A DNA stretch of 64,000 bases from Salinibacterium sp. (GTDB lineage Bacteria > Actinomycetota > Actinomycetes > Actinomycetales > Microbacteriaceae): assembly GCA_015234465.1 (NCBI GenBank), contig JADGNA010000008.1, forward strand, positions 1,116,001-1,180,000, given 5' to 3'. The position numbers were made by a program, and so were the translations under genes. The notes under the pieces are model-generated. The model was given only the letters and a program-made list of their open reading frames with translations, searched no databases and was not told where the DNA came from. Of this stretch, positions 8,123 through 16,590 are shown piece after piece; position 1 is the stretch's first letter; each line of letters starts with the position of its first letter.

Positions 8123-8944
8123 TCAGGCGGCGGCGAGTGCCGCGGTGATCTGGGTGCTGACGGCGCGCACGGTTGCCGCGAGGGCGCGCTCGTTGAAGGC
8201 GGTGGATGCCGTCGTGATCGAGACGGCGCCGATCGCACGGCCGCCAGAGAGCACGGGGGCGGCGACGCTCGAGAGCCCCGAGTGGCATTCCGAGATCTCG
8301 ACGGCGACTCCCGAGCGGCGCGAGATGGCGAGGTGCTCGACGAAGCTGCGCGCGTCGGTCACGGAGCGCTGCGTGCGCGACTCGAGCGGCGTGCCGAGGT
8401 AGTCGGCGATCTCGGTGCGGCTGCTGAAGGCGAGCATGACCTTGCCGAGTGCCGTGCAGTTGGCGGGCAGGCGGTCGCCGACCGAGTCGGGCACCCTGGC
8501 GCCGCCGACCGGATGCAACTGCTCGAGCAGCACGACGTCGCTTCCGTCGAGCATCCCGAGCTGCACGACCTGGCGGGTCTGCGCGAAGAGTTCGCAGAGG
8601 TAGGGGAAGGCGACCCCGATGACGCTGCGGTTGCGCACCTCGCGCACGCTGCATCCGAGTTCGAAGGCGCGAAGGCTGAGCTGGTAGTTGCAGCCGACGC
8701 GTTCGACGAAGTTGCCCGTCTCGAGGGCGCTGAGGAGGCGGTAGGCGGTCGATTTGGGGAGGCCGGCTCGGCGGGCGAGCTCGCTGACGCCGACGGGACG
8801 CTTGAGACCCGTGAACGCTTCGAGCAGCTGGAGTGCCTTGCGCACGGAGGTGCCCGGGTTCTGTGCTGAGTCGATCCCGAGGGTGATGTTTGCGAGCGCC
8901 TGTTCCTGGGGGAGGGCAGGTGCCGGGGCGAGGGTGGTCGTCAT
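8123..8944 (-). CDS. IclR-family transcriptional regulator
   Basis: This 273-residue protein has an N-terminal winged helix (about residues 30-90; recognition region ELARRAGLPKSTAYRLLSAL) and an IclR effector domain to the C-terminus (LPANCTALGKVMLAF, then SSVAAPVLSGGRAIGAVSI). The chosen ATG follows AAGGAGG at good spacing; the 48 extra residues upstream have no family match. It leads an operon with the C-C hydrolase and is divergent from an orphan binding lipoprotein, so its probable targets are both promoters. Its ligand is probably an aromatic pathway intermediate. Confidence 0.9.
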   Translation of the reverse strand: MTTTLAPAPALPQEQALANITLGIDSAQNPGTSVRKALQLLEAFTGLKRPVGVSELARRAGLPKSTAYRLLSALETGNFVERVGCNYQLSLRAFELGCSVREVRNRSVIGVAFPYLCELFAQTRQVVQLGMLDGSDVVLLEQLHPVGGARVPDSVGDRLPANCTALGKVMLAFSSRTEIADYLGTPLESRTQRSVTDARSFVEHLAISRRSGVAVEISECHSGLSSVAAPVLSGGRAIGAVSITTASTAFNERALAATVRAVSTQITAALAAA

Positions 8945-8981
8945 TCGTGCCTCCTTGGCTTCATTGCCATGCACGCGAGTT

Positions 8982-9010
8982 CTGTAGTGCGTGCTCTGGA
9001 GACTGTAGTG
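8982..9010. promoter_or_regulatory. Direct CTGTAGTG repeats upstream of iclR
   Basis: CTGTAGTG occurs at 8982 and again at 9003, a 21-base (two helical turn) spacing, 40-65 bases before the regulator start. Tandem same-face sites would suit an IclR dimer pair. There is no experimental basis. Confidence 0.3.
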
Positions 9011-9164
9011 GTTACTTTGTCGAGAAGGCAAGCATCCAGCAGAAATCAATTCCCGGCTGCAGAAGAGGCGTTCCGCAAAATGAGACACCCAGATTGTTCG
9101 GCCTCACCTCGCCCCGCATGATTGCGACCACGGCGCAGGCCCCGGCCAGCGCCCGATCTGCACC

Positions 9165-9186
9165 CTCGACTCAGAGCTGAGTCGAG
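9165..9186. promoter_or_regulatory. Perfect 9-bp inverted repeat before the binding-protein gene
   Basis: CTCGACTCA and TGAGTCGAG flank a GAGC loop, ending 36 bases before the lipoprotein start. It could be an operator or a 5' mRNA hairpin. The rest of the 278-base divergent region shows no gene. Confidence 0.5.
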
Positions 9187-9222
9187 CATGTCCCCTGCCT
9201 ACACGGCACAAAAGGAGTGAAT

Positions 9223-10824
9223 ATGAAGATCTTCCGTCCCGCTATCGCGGTCGCGGCCGGAGCACTGTTGGTGCTCACCGGTTGCACCAGCGGTGGCTCC
9301 ACTGGAGGCGGTGGCCAGGACAGTGACATCACCACGACGGCGTGGGGTGCCCAGGTCCTGGAACGCGGCGAACCCGAAATGGGTGGCAGCATCACCTACG
9401 GCCTGCAGGCCGTGGTTGAGTCGCTCGACCCCGCAGGCTCTGCCGTCAGCGGCAACCTGATCATGCGCTCCATCTACGGTGTGCTGTTCTCCTACGACGG
9501 CGAGCGCAACATCGTTCCCGACATGGCTGAGTCGATCGAGTCCGACGACAACGGCCTCAACTGGACCCTCAAGCTCAAGCCCGGCTTCACCTTCACCGAC
9601 GGCAACCCCTACGACGCCGAGGCGGTCAAGGCCCACTTCGAGCGTACGGCGGCTGAGGGATCGCGTTCGCGTTCGGCCGGCGACATGCGGCAGATCGCCT
9701 CCATGACGGCGACGGATGCCACAACCCTCGAGATCACCCTCAAGCAGCCGTGGACCGGCTTCCCCAACACCCTCGTCGGTGCGTTCCCGGGTGGCCCCGC
9801 GATGGTTCCATCGCCTGCCGCCGTCGCGGAGTACGGCGAGGCGCTCGCGACGAACCCCGTCGGCGCTGGCCCCTTCATGCTGGAGTCCTTCCAGCCCGGC
9901 GGCGACGTCGTGCTCGTGAAGAACCCCGACTACGCGGGCGAGGAGGCCTACCTCGACGAGATCACGTTCGTCACGGCAACCGACACCCAGTCGCGCATCT
10001 CGGCCGGCCTCGCGGGCGACATCGACATCGCGCGCACGCAGTCCGCGGTCGACCTCCAGGCGGCGGCCGACGGTGGACTGACGACGCTCGACCAGCCCGA
10101 CTCTGCGTACTACGACCTGCTGCTGAACCTCACGCAGGCTCCCTTCGATGACATCCGGATGCGCCAGGCGCTCGCGCACGCGATCGACATGGACGGCCTG
10201 AACGCGGCCGTCTTTGAGGGCAAGCACGACCCCATGGTCGGCTTCATGCCCAGCACGAGCCCCTTCTTCGAGGAGACCGACTGGCCGAGCTTCGACCCCG
10301 ACAAGGCGAAGGAGCTCGCCGAGGAGTACACGGCCGACACCGGCAACCCTGCCGCGTTCAGCCTGACGACGACGAGCCCGCCCGAGTTCCAGCAGCAGGC
10401 GGCCGTGCTCCAGCAGATGCTGGCCGACGCCGGCATCGACATGTCGATCAACGTGAGCGACCAGCCCACCATGGTCTCGGAGGCTCGCTCCGGCAACTTC
10501 CAGGCGCAGCACCGCTACCTCGAGATCAACGACGACCAGAACGCCCGCACGGCCTTCTACAGCACCTCGGGCGGCAACAACGGTCTCGCGGGAGACCCGA
10601 CGGTCGACAGGATCCTCGACGACATGCTCGTGGCTTCCGAGTCGGAGATGGACGGCCTCTACGCCGAGCTCCAGCACGCCCTCACCGAGTGGATGCCTCT
10701 GGTGCCGCTCGTGCTGCAGAAGAACGGCATCTTCGTGAGCGACCGCATCGGTGGATATCCCGGGAACATCGTCGGCACGCCTGACCCCGACTTCCGCCAC
10801 GTCTGGGTGCGCAGCGGCGAGTGA
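9223..10824 (+). CDS. ABC transporter substrate-binding lipoprotein, peptide/nickel (DppA/OppA) type
   Basis: This 533-residue protein begins with a lipoprotein signal (MKIFRPAIAVAAGALLVLTGC, lipobox LTGC) and a glycine/serine linker. The mature part has SBP_bac_5 landmarks: GGSITYGLQAVVESLDPA, a GLNWTLKLKPGFTFTDG strand and DIRMRQALAHAIDMD. It would sit on the outer membrane face and deliver a solute to an ABC importer. No permease or ATPase of this type is adjacent, so it is an orphan receptor. The ATG is chosen over an overlapping GTG six bases upstream because AAAGGAG lies at ideal spacing from the ATG. Its place in the catabolic island suggests an aromatic ligand rather than a peptide. 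Confidence 0.88.
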   Translation: MKIFRPAIAVAAGALLVLTGCTSGGSTGGGGQDSDITTTAWGAQVLERGEPEMGGSITYGLQAVVESLDPAGSAVSGNLIMRSIYGVLFSYDGERNIVPDMAESIESDDNGLNWTLKLKPGFTFTDGNPYDAEAVKAHFERTAAEGSRSRSAGDMRQIASMTATDATTLEITLKQPWTGFPNTLVGAFPGGPAMVPSPAAVAEYGEALATNPVGAGPFMLESFQPGGDVVLVKNPDYAGEEAYLDEITFVTATDTQSRISAGLAGDIDIARTQSAVDLQAAADGGLTTLDQPDSAYYDLLLNLTQAPFDDIRMRQALAHAIDMDGLNAAVFEGKHDPMVGFMPSTSPFFEETDWPSFDPDKAKELAEEYTADTGNPAAFSLTTTSPPEFQQQAAVLQQMLADAGIDMSINVSDQPTMVSEARSGNFQAQHRYLEINDDQNARTAFYSTSGGNNGLAGDPTVDRILDDMLVASESEMDGLYAELQHALTEWMPLVPLVLQKNGIFVSDRIGGYPGNIVGTPDPDFRHVWVRSGE

Positions 10825-10829
10825 CCTTC

Positions 10830-10862
10830 GGTGGCGGGGAGCCGCAGCGGCTCCCCGCCACC
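10830..10862. terminator. Intercistronic GC-rich hairpin
   Basis: Perfect 15-bp arms (GGTGGCGGGGAGCCG and complement) with a 3-base loop directly follow the binding-protein stop. No T tract follows and the next gene starts 34 bases later. It may act as a partial terminator or as an mRNA 3' stabiliser that lets the lipoprotein be made in excess. Confidence 0.75.
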
Positions 10863-10895
10863 TCCGAAACGATCAACAAATACGAAAGGAACACC

Positions 10896-11810
10896 ATGGC
10901 AAAGCCTCAGGTACGCGCCTTGGGATACGCGATTGTCGACTCCGCCGATCTCGACGGCTGGGAGCGCTTCGCGTCTGACCTCCTGGGCCTCCAGGTAGCC
11001 AACAAGTCGGATGACCTCATCGAGTTCCGCGTCGACGAGAAGGAATACCGCCTCGCCGTGCGCCGCAACACCGAGCGCGAGGGCGTCGCCATCCTCGGCT
11101 GGGAGACCTCCGGCCCCGTCGAGCTCGAGGAGCTCACGGCCAAGGTCGAGGCGGAGGGCTACGTCGTCACCCGCCACAGCCGCGAGGAGGCGCGTGAGCG
11201 TCGCGTCACACAGCTCGTGAGCTTCGACGACCCCGACGGCACCGTGCGCCTTGAGCTCTACTACGGTCTCCGCGAGACGCTCGATGCCTTTGTCTCGCCG
11301 ACGGGCGCGAGGTTCGTCACGAAGGGCCTCGGGTTCGGCCACGCCTTCCAGACGGTCAGCGACGTCGAGAAGTACTGGCGCCTCTACGTCGACATCCTCG
11401 GCTTCAACCTGAGCGACAACATCGAGGCTGGCCCTGACTTCAAGATCGACCTCAACTTCTTCCACTGCAACCGCCGCCACCACTCGATGGCGTTCGCGCA
11501 CATCCCGACCTCGGAGCTGCGCGTCGGTCACCTCATGTTCGAGGTCGACAGCCTCGACACGATCGGTGCCGCCTGGGACCAGGTCTACGAGCACGGCGCC
11601 GCGCCCATCCTCTCGAAGCTCGGCAAGCACACGAACGACAAGATGATCTCCTTCTACGTTCGCAGCCCTTCAGGTTTCGGCATCGAGTACGGCACGGGCG
11701 GGCTCGAGATCACCGACAACTGGGTGCCCACGCGCTACCCGGATGCCCACTACTGGGGTCACCAGCGCGTCAAGCCGATCGACCCCACCGACGCAGCAGA
11801 CCACGGCTAG
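10896..11810 (+). CDS. Type I (VOC-fold) extradiol dioxygenase, BphC/HsaC-like
   Basis: The protein has 304 residues in two VOC halves. The C-terminal catalytic half carries the Fe(II) triad His149 (GFGHAF), His212 (VGHLMF) and Glu264 (GIEYGTGG), at the spacing seen in BphC and HsaC. It opens a substituted catechol at the meta position. The start is an ATG after AAAGGAACACC. It leads module B, followed within 15 bases by an HsaA-like hydroxylase and then a C-C hydrolase and flavin reductase, the same set as in steroid ring A/B degradation (HsaABCD). No other steroid genes are visible, so the substrate may be another bulky catechol. Confidence 0.9.
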   Translation: MAKPQVRALGYAIVDSADLDGWERFASDLLGLQVANKSDDLIEFRVDEKEYRLAVRRNTEREGVAILGWETSGPVELEELTAKVEAEGYVVTRHSREEARERRVTQLVSFDDPDGTVRLELYYGLRETLDAFVSPTGARFVTKGLGFGHAFQTVSDVEKYWRLYVDILGFNLSDNIEAGPDFKIDLNFFHCNRRHHSMAFAHIPTSELRVGHLMFEVDSLDTIGAAWDQVYEHGAAPILSKLGKHTNDKMISFYVRSPSGFGIEYGTGGLEITDNWVPTRYPDAHYWGHQRVKPIDPTDAADHG

Positions 11811-11822
11811 GAACACGCAACA

Positions 11823-13049
11823 ATGACCAGTGCAACCACCACCCCCACCTTCGCGGAGTCGCTCATCGGCGACCCGAACGCGGGCCGCAAGGTTCGTGAC
11901 CGGGTCGAGGAACTCACCGAGTTCTGGGCCTCGCAGGAATCTGGGTCCAATGAGCTCGGCCGTGTGACGCAGTCCGCGGCCGACGCCATCAAGGAGTCGG
12001 GCCTCGTGCGGATGCTCCAGCCCGCGCAGTACGGCGGCTACGAGACGCATCTCAACGACTTCATGCGTGCGGTGCTCCACATCGGCACGCAGGCCCCGTC
12101 GGTCGGCTGGGTCTCCGGCGTCGTCGGCGTCCACCCGCACGAGCTGGGTCTCGCCGACCCACGACTGCAGGAGGAGCTGTGGGCGGAGGACCCCGACATC
12201 TGGGTCGCCTCCCCCTACGCGCCCATGGGCGTCGGCGTCCCCGTCGAGGGTGGGTTCCGCTTCACGGGGCACTGGAAGTTCTCCTCGGGCACCGACCACT
12301 GCCAGTGGGTCATGATCGGCGGCTTTGTCGGCAACCCCGACGGCAGCCCCATCCACAGCGATGTGCGGCACTTCGTGCTCCCGCGCAAGGACTACGAGAT
12401 CCTCCAGGACTCGTGGCAGGTCATGGGCCTGCGCGGCACGGGCAGCAAGGACCTCGTCGTCAAGGACGTGTTCGTGCCCGACTACCGCGTCATCGCGCAG
12501 GACGAGATCCAGGCCGGCACCGCCGGCAAGGCAATGGGCCTCGACAACCCGCTCTACTCGCTGCCTCGTGCGAGCGTCTTCTCGGGCGCGATCACGGCGG
12601 GCACCCTCGCGATCGCCCAGAGCGTCGTCGCGGAGTACATCAAGTGGACGCGTGGACGTGAGAACCGTCGCGGCAAGGCGTCGCTCGACCCGTTCAAGCT
12701 CGCGACCCTGGGCGAGGCGATGGCCGACATCCAGGCGAGCGTGACGCACGTGCTGAGCGACATCGACCGGCTCTACGACATCGTGGGCGCCGGCAAGGTC
12801 GTCTCGCTCGAGACTCGCTTCGAGGTCCGTCGCAACCAGGTGCGTGCGGCACGTCGTGCGGTGGATGCCGCCGACCGCCTGTTCATGCACGGCGGTGGGG
12901 CTGCACTGCACCTCGACCAGCCGCTGCAGCAGCGCTGGCGTGACCTCCACGCCGCGATGAACCACGCATCGAACGTCGCGGAGCCGGTCTACCAGCACGC
13001 CGCCATGCTCGAGTTCGGCCACGAGCTTCCCCCGGGAGCGCGGGCCTGA
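11823..13049 (+). CDS. HsaA-like FMN/FAD-dependent hydroxylase (group D, acyl-CoA dehydrogenase fold)
   Basis: At 408 residues this is the length of the oxygenase component of two-component phenol hydroxylases such as HsaA (about 394). Typical stretches are GLVRMLQPAQYGGYE, a flavin-site FSSGTDHCQW, SWQVMGLRGTGSKDL and a C-terminal helical bundle ending HAAMNHASNVAEP. It would receive reduced flavin from a partner reductase and hydroxylate a phenol to a catechol; the partner is probably the flavin reductase two genes downstream. It lies between the cognate dioxygenase and a C-C hydrolase. Members of this fold include real acyl-CoA dehydrogenases, but the neighbours favour a monooxygenase. Confidence 0.85.
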   Translation: MTSATTTPTFAESLIGDPNAGRKVRDRVEELTEFWASQESGSNELGRVTQSAADAIKESGLVRMLQPAQYGGYETHLNDFMRAVLHIGTQAPSVGWVSGVVGVHPHELGLADPRLQEELWAEDPDIWVASPYAPMGVGVPVEGGFRFTGHWKFSSGTDHCQWVMIGGFVGNPDGSPIHSDVRHFVLPRKDYEILQDSWQVMGLRGTGSKDLVVKDVFVPDYRVIAQDEIQAGTAGKAMGLDNPLYSLPRASVFSGAITAGTLAIAQSVVAEYIKWTRGRENRRGKASLDPFKLATLGEAMADIQASVTHVLSDIDRLYDIVGAGKVVSLETRFEVRRNQVRAARRAVDAADRLFMHGGGAALHLDQPLQQRWRDLHAAMNHASNVAEPVYQHAAMLEFGHELPPGARA

Positions 13050-13051
13050 TC

Positions 13052-14002
13052 ATGGCGGAGACGACGATGGAGACCGAGATCCGTTCACGGCAGGTCACCC
13101 TGCCCAACGGTTCGATCGCCCACTACTCCGAGGCGGGGGACCCGGCGAATCCCGCCGTGGTCCTCCTCCACGGGGGCCTCCACGGCGCCTCCGGCTACGC
13201 GGGCTGGGTCAAGATGATCCCGCGTCTCGTCGCCGAGGGCCTCTATGTGGTCGCGCCAGACCGGCCCGGCTTCGGCAAGGCCGACACCCGCGAGGAGTTC
13301 TGGCCGACCGAGGGGCACCTCAGCTGGATCCGCTTCGTGCGCGATTTCGTGGACACGATCGGCCTCGACCGTTTCGGCATCGGCGGCAACTCGCAGGGCG
13401 CCCAGCTCGCCGCCTACATGGCCCTCGAGATGCCGGAGCGGGTCACGCACCTGGCGCTCATCGCATCCGCTGGTTTCAACGCCGCCCTCGGCATCGACCG
13501 CGCACTCCTCAAGGAGGGCGTGCCCTTCCCGCGTTGGGACGGCACGGTCGACGGGATGCGCGAGATCCTCAAGACGATCGCCCACAAGCCGGAAGGTGTC
13601 ACCGACGAGGTCGTGCAGATGCGCGCCGAGGCGGCGGCACAGCAGAAGGATGCCTGGGCGGCCGCATCCAAGTTCAACCGCGAGGCATTCACCGTGCCGG
13701 AGCACCGCGAGAAGCTGATGCTCACCGGCAGGATCGAGAAGCTGACGATCCCCGCGATCTACCTGTATGGCCAGGATGACGTGCTCGGCCCCGTCGAGAA
13801 CGCCTACCTGCAGGAGGATGCGATGCCCAACGTGCAGTTCTTCTATCCGGAGAATTGCGGCCACCAGGGGCAGACTGATCGCCCCGAGCTTTTCGGGCAG
13901 GTGTTCGCCGAGTTCTTCTCGACGGGCCGTGTCACCCGGGCGACCGCGCGCGACGCGGGAGTCTCATCACGGCGGGACCCCCTCCCCGTGGTGTCCGACT
14001 GA
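13052..14002 (+). CDS. Alpha/beta hydrolase, probable meta-cleavage product hydrolase (module B)
   Basis: This 316-residue hydrolase has LLHGGLHGASGYAGW, nucleophile elbow GGNSQGA (Ser114), an acid in YGQDDVLGP and the catalytic His in ENCGHQGQT. The last 25 residues are basic and serine-rich and go beyond the family core. It starts three bases after the hydroxylase stop. By position it should cleave the ring-fission product of the VOC dioxygenase, as HsaD does. Gln after the nucleophile, rather than the Met or Leu of the other two hydrolases here, suggests a different substrate. The assignment rests on context as much as sequence. Confidence 0.78.
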   Translation: MAETTMETEIRSRQVTLPNGSIAHYSEAGDPANPAVVLLHGGLHGASGYAGWVKMIPRLVAEGLYVVAPDRPGFGKADTREEFWPTEGHLSWIRFVRDFVDTIGLDRFGIGGNSQGAQLAAYMALEMPERVTHLALIASAGFNAALGIDRALLKEGVPFPRWDGTVDGMREILKTIAHKPEGVTDEVVQMRAEAAAQQKDAWAAASKFNREAFTVPEHREKLMLTGRIEKLTIPAIYLYGQDDVLGPVENAYLQEDAMPNVQFFYPENCGHQGQTDRPELFGQVFAEFFSTGRVTRATARDAGVSSRRDPLPVVSD

Positions 14003-14013
14003 AAGGAACCACC

Positions 14014-15207
14014 ATGACGCAGGATGCGACGGCAGCGCAGCCGATCGACCCGGCCCGCTTCCGCCAGGTGCTCGGCCACTATCCGACGGGCGTGGTCGTC
14101 ATCACGGCGATCCGTGCCGATGGGGAGCCGCTCGGCATGACGGTCGGCTCCTTCAGTTCGGTGTCGCTCGATCCCATGCTCGTGAGCTTCATGCCCACGA
14201 CCGCCTCGAAGAGCTTCCAGGCGCTGCGCGAGGCCGATTCCTTCTGCGTCAACGTGCTCGCGGCCGACCAGGAGGGCCTCGCGAGACGCTTCGCCCGCTC
14301 TGGCCCCGATCGTTTCGAGGGCGTGCCCTGGTCGGTCGCCGAGAGCGGCGCGCCTGTGCTCGACGGCACCGTCGCATCCATCCACTGCACCTTCGATTCC
14401 ATCGTCGAGGCGGGGGACCACTACATCGTGCTTGGCGCCGTGCAGGCGCTCGAGGTGCACCGGCCGGTCTCGCCGCTGCTGTTCTTCCAGGGCGGCTACG
14501 GCAAGTTCTCGCTGCTCGCGGTCGAGGACCGTTCGCCGAGCGAGATGATCGAGAGTGTGCGGCTCGTGGAGACCTTCCGCGGCGCCATGCAGGACGTCGC
14601 GGATGCCGTGGGCGCCGAGTGCAGCGCACTCACGGTCGTCGGTTCAGACCTCACGGTCGTCGCGACGGCCGCCAGCACGGGGCTCACGCCGCACGGCAGC
14701 CTCGGCAGCCGCATCCCCTACATGCCGCCGCTCGGGGAGCTCTATGCCGCCCTCGACACCGACGAGTCCGCCCTGCGCTGGCTCGGCCGCGCGGCATCCC
14801 TTGAGGCTGAGGATGTCATGGACCGTTACCGTGAGCGTCTCGACCTGGCGCGCGAGCGCGGTTGGTCGATGTCGTTCGCGGGCGAGTACCCTGATGTGGC
14901 ACTGTTCGACGCCCTCCGCGACTACTCCGGCGGCGATCTGACACCCGTGCGCCTGGCCGAGATCCGCGAGGTCATCCGCTCGGCGAACAAGTACTACGAG
15001 CACCGTGACCTGGTGGAGGGGGAGCGCTATGACGTCACGTCGATCGTCGCGCCAGTCATGTGCGACGGCCTCATCCGTTTCGTGCTGCGCCTCCGCCAGC
15101 TGCCGACGCAGGCCACTCCGGCCCAGATCAGTGGCTGGATCGACGCCCTCACGGATGCCGCGGCCAAGGCCAGCGAGACCCTCTCGGCTCACGGCTCCTG
15201 CCGCTGA
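14014..15207 (+). CDS. Flavin reductase fused to an IclR-like effector-binding domain
   Basis: This protein has two domains in 397 residues. Residues 10-175 are a flavin reductase-like FMN-binding domain (FRQVLGHYPTGVVVITA, GMTVGSFSSVSLDPMLVSF, SFCVNVLA) of the HsaB type, which alone would be about 170-190 residues. Residues 185-390 resemble an IclR ligand-binding domain without its DNA-binding part (IPYMPPLGELYAAL, an RERGWSMS turn, then VTSIVAPVMCDGLIRFVLRL). It probably supplies reduced flavin to the HsaA-like hydroxylase, and the sensor domain may gate reductase activity by an aromatic effector. The fusion reads through without a frame break. Start ATG follows GAAAGGAACC. Confidence 0.8.
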   Translation: MTQDATAAQPIDPARFRQVLGHYPTGVVVITAIRADGEPLGMTVGSFSSVSLDPMLVSFMPTTASKSFQALREADSFCVNVLAADQEGLARRFARSGPDRFEGVPWSVAESGAPVLDGTVASIHCTFDSIVEAGDHYIVLGAVQALEVHRPVSPLLFFQGGYGKFSLLAVEDRSPSEMIESVRLVETFRGAMQDVADAVGAECSALTVVGSDLTVVATAASTGLTPHGSLGSRIPYMPPLGELYAALDTDESALRWLGRAASLEAEDVMDRYRERLDLARERGWSMSFAGEYPDVALFDALRDYSGGDLTPVRLAEIREVIRSANKYYEHRDLVEGERYDVTSIVAPVMCDGLIRFVLRLRQLPTQATPAQISGWIDALTDAAAKASETLSAHGSCR

Positions 15208-15222
15208 GCGGGTGATGCCGCG

Positions 15223-16260
15223 ATGACGGCGCCCGTGAGCGCGGCCGAGCTCGACGCGCACCGGGAGGGCCGCCTGCCCGCGATGGAACGCGTCGTCGAG
15301 GGGGTCTGGACGGTCCCCCTCGCAATCCCGCCCGGGCACATGCCCTACACGCTCTCCTACCTGATCGAGGATGCCCGCGGCGGCGTGCGTCTTGTCGACC
15401 CCGGGTGGGACCTCGACGAGAACCTCGACGCGCTGGGGCTCGCGCTCGGGCGCATCGGGCGTGGCTGGGCGGATGTCGCATCCGTCATCGTCACGCACCT
15501 GCACCCCGACCACATCGGCCTCGCGGGGCGCGTGCGCACGCTCCACGGCGTGCCCGTCGTGCTGCACCGGCTCGAGCACGAGGCGCAGCAGCGGGTCGCC
15601 GCACTCGAGGCGCGGCCTCAGCATGTGCACGACGAGCTGACCCGCTGGGGCGTGCCATCGGAGCGGTTCGACGAGGTGCGCGGCTACGCCACCAAGGGCG
15701 CGCGGGTCGTCGTCGAGGGCGACATCCTCGTGGAGGACGGGCAACTGCTCGACGTGCCGGGGCGACGCATCCGGGCCCTGCACACTCCGGGGCACACGCC
15801 CGGGCACATGTGCCTGCTCGACGAAGACGATGGGCTGCTCTTCACGGGCGACCACGTGCTGCCAAAGGTCGTGCCCGGCATCGGCCTCGGCGGGCCGGTC
15901 GACTACAACCCGCTGGAGCGATACCTGCACGGCATGGCCGACATCGCACGGCACGACGGATGCGAGGCGCTGCCCGGTCACGGATACCGCTTCCGCGGGC
16001 TCACGACGCGTGCCGCCGAGATTGCTCGGCACCACCTCAAGCGCACGGCCGAGGTCGCGCAGCTCGTCGAGCACGGCGACCCGGGCTCGACCTGGGAGAC
16101 GGCCTCGCGGCTCACGTGGTCGCGTGGCTGGGAGAACATGACCCGGCACTACCTCATCGCGGCCCTCAGGCAGACCGAACTGCACCTCGACCTTGTGCGC
16201 GGCGGCGGTCACGTCGAGCTCCTCGAGCGCTGGCGCGTCGGCATTCCCGGCAGCGAATAG
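15223..16260 (+). CDS. MBL-fold metallo-hydrolase
   Basis: This 345-residue protein carries the metal motif THLHPDH (residues 91-97), a further ligand in HTPGHTPGHM and Asp in FTGDHVLP, the beta-lactamase-like dinuclear zinc site. A winged-helix-like C-terminal region (about 250-345) is common in the glyoxalase-II/LACTB2 type. It lies 15 bases after the flavin reductase, so it is probably in the module B operon. It could hydrolyse a thioester or lactone intermediate. The substrate is not predictable. Confidence 0.8.
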   Translation: MTAPVSAAELDAHREGRLPAMERVVEGVWTVPLAIPPGHMPYTLSYLIEDARGGVRLVDPGWDLDENLDALGLALGRIGRGWADVASVIVTHLHPDHIGLAGRVRTLHGVPVVLHRLEHEAQQRVAALEARPQHVHDELTRWGVPSERFDEVRGYATKGARVVVEGDILVEDGQLLDVPGRRIRALHTPGHTPGHMCLLDEDDGLLFTGDHVLPKVVPGIGLGGPVDYNPLERYLHGMADIARHDGCEALPGHGYRFRGLTTRAAEIARHHLKRTAEVAQLVEHGDPGSTWETASRLTWSRGWENMTRHYLIAALRQTELHLDLVRGGGHVELLERWRVGIPGSE

Positions 16261-16269
16261 AGTATTCAC

Positions 16270-16566
16270 GTGAGTGACACCATGGACGAGCTGCTCTCCC
16301 TGCGCCAGAGCATCGACAATGTCGATGCGGCCCTCATTCACATGCTGGCGGAGCGTTTCAAGTTCACGCAGCAGGTCGGTCGGCTCAAGGCCAAGCACGG
16401 CCTGCCCCCCTCCGACCCGGAGCGCGAGCGCGTGCAGATCGAGCGGCTGAGGGCGCTCGCCGCCGACTCGAACCTCGACCCGGAGTTCGCGGAGAAGTTC
16501 CTCAACTTCATCGTGGCCGAGGTCATCCACCACCACGTGCGCATTCGCGACAGCGCGGCCGAGTGA
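16270..16566 (+). CDS. Chorismate mutase, AroQ type
   Basis: The 98 residues form a single AroQ helical domain: LLSLRQSIDNVDAALIHMLAERF, then the active-site region QQVGRLKAKHGLPPSD and ERERVQIERL. The family converts chorismate to prephenate for tyrosine and phenylalanine. The start could be GTG as given or the ATG four codons later; neither has a strong ribosome site, and the gene follows the MBL gene by nine bases. A biosynthetic enzyme inside a catabolic operon is unusual; it may simply be a passenger at an island boundary. Confidence 0.85.
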   Translation: MSDTMDELLSLRQSIDNVDAALIHMLAERFKFTQQVGRLKAKHGLPPSDPERERVQIERLRALAADSNLDPEFAEKFLNFIVAEVIHHHVRIRDSAAE

Positions 16567-16590
16567 CCCCGGCGACTTCCGCGGTCGCCA

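Noticed and set aside
10896-15207. Assignment of module B as a steroid degradation (hsaABCD) cluster
   Set aside because: The enzyme types match, but no ketosteroid dehydrogenase, KshA/B, Mce transporter or side-chain beta-oxidation genes occur in the window, so a steroid substrate is not supported.
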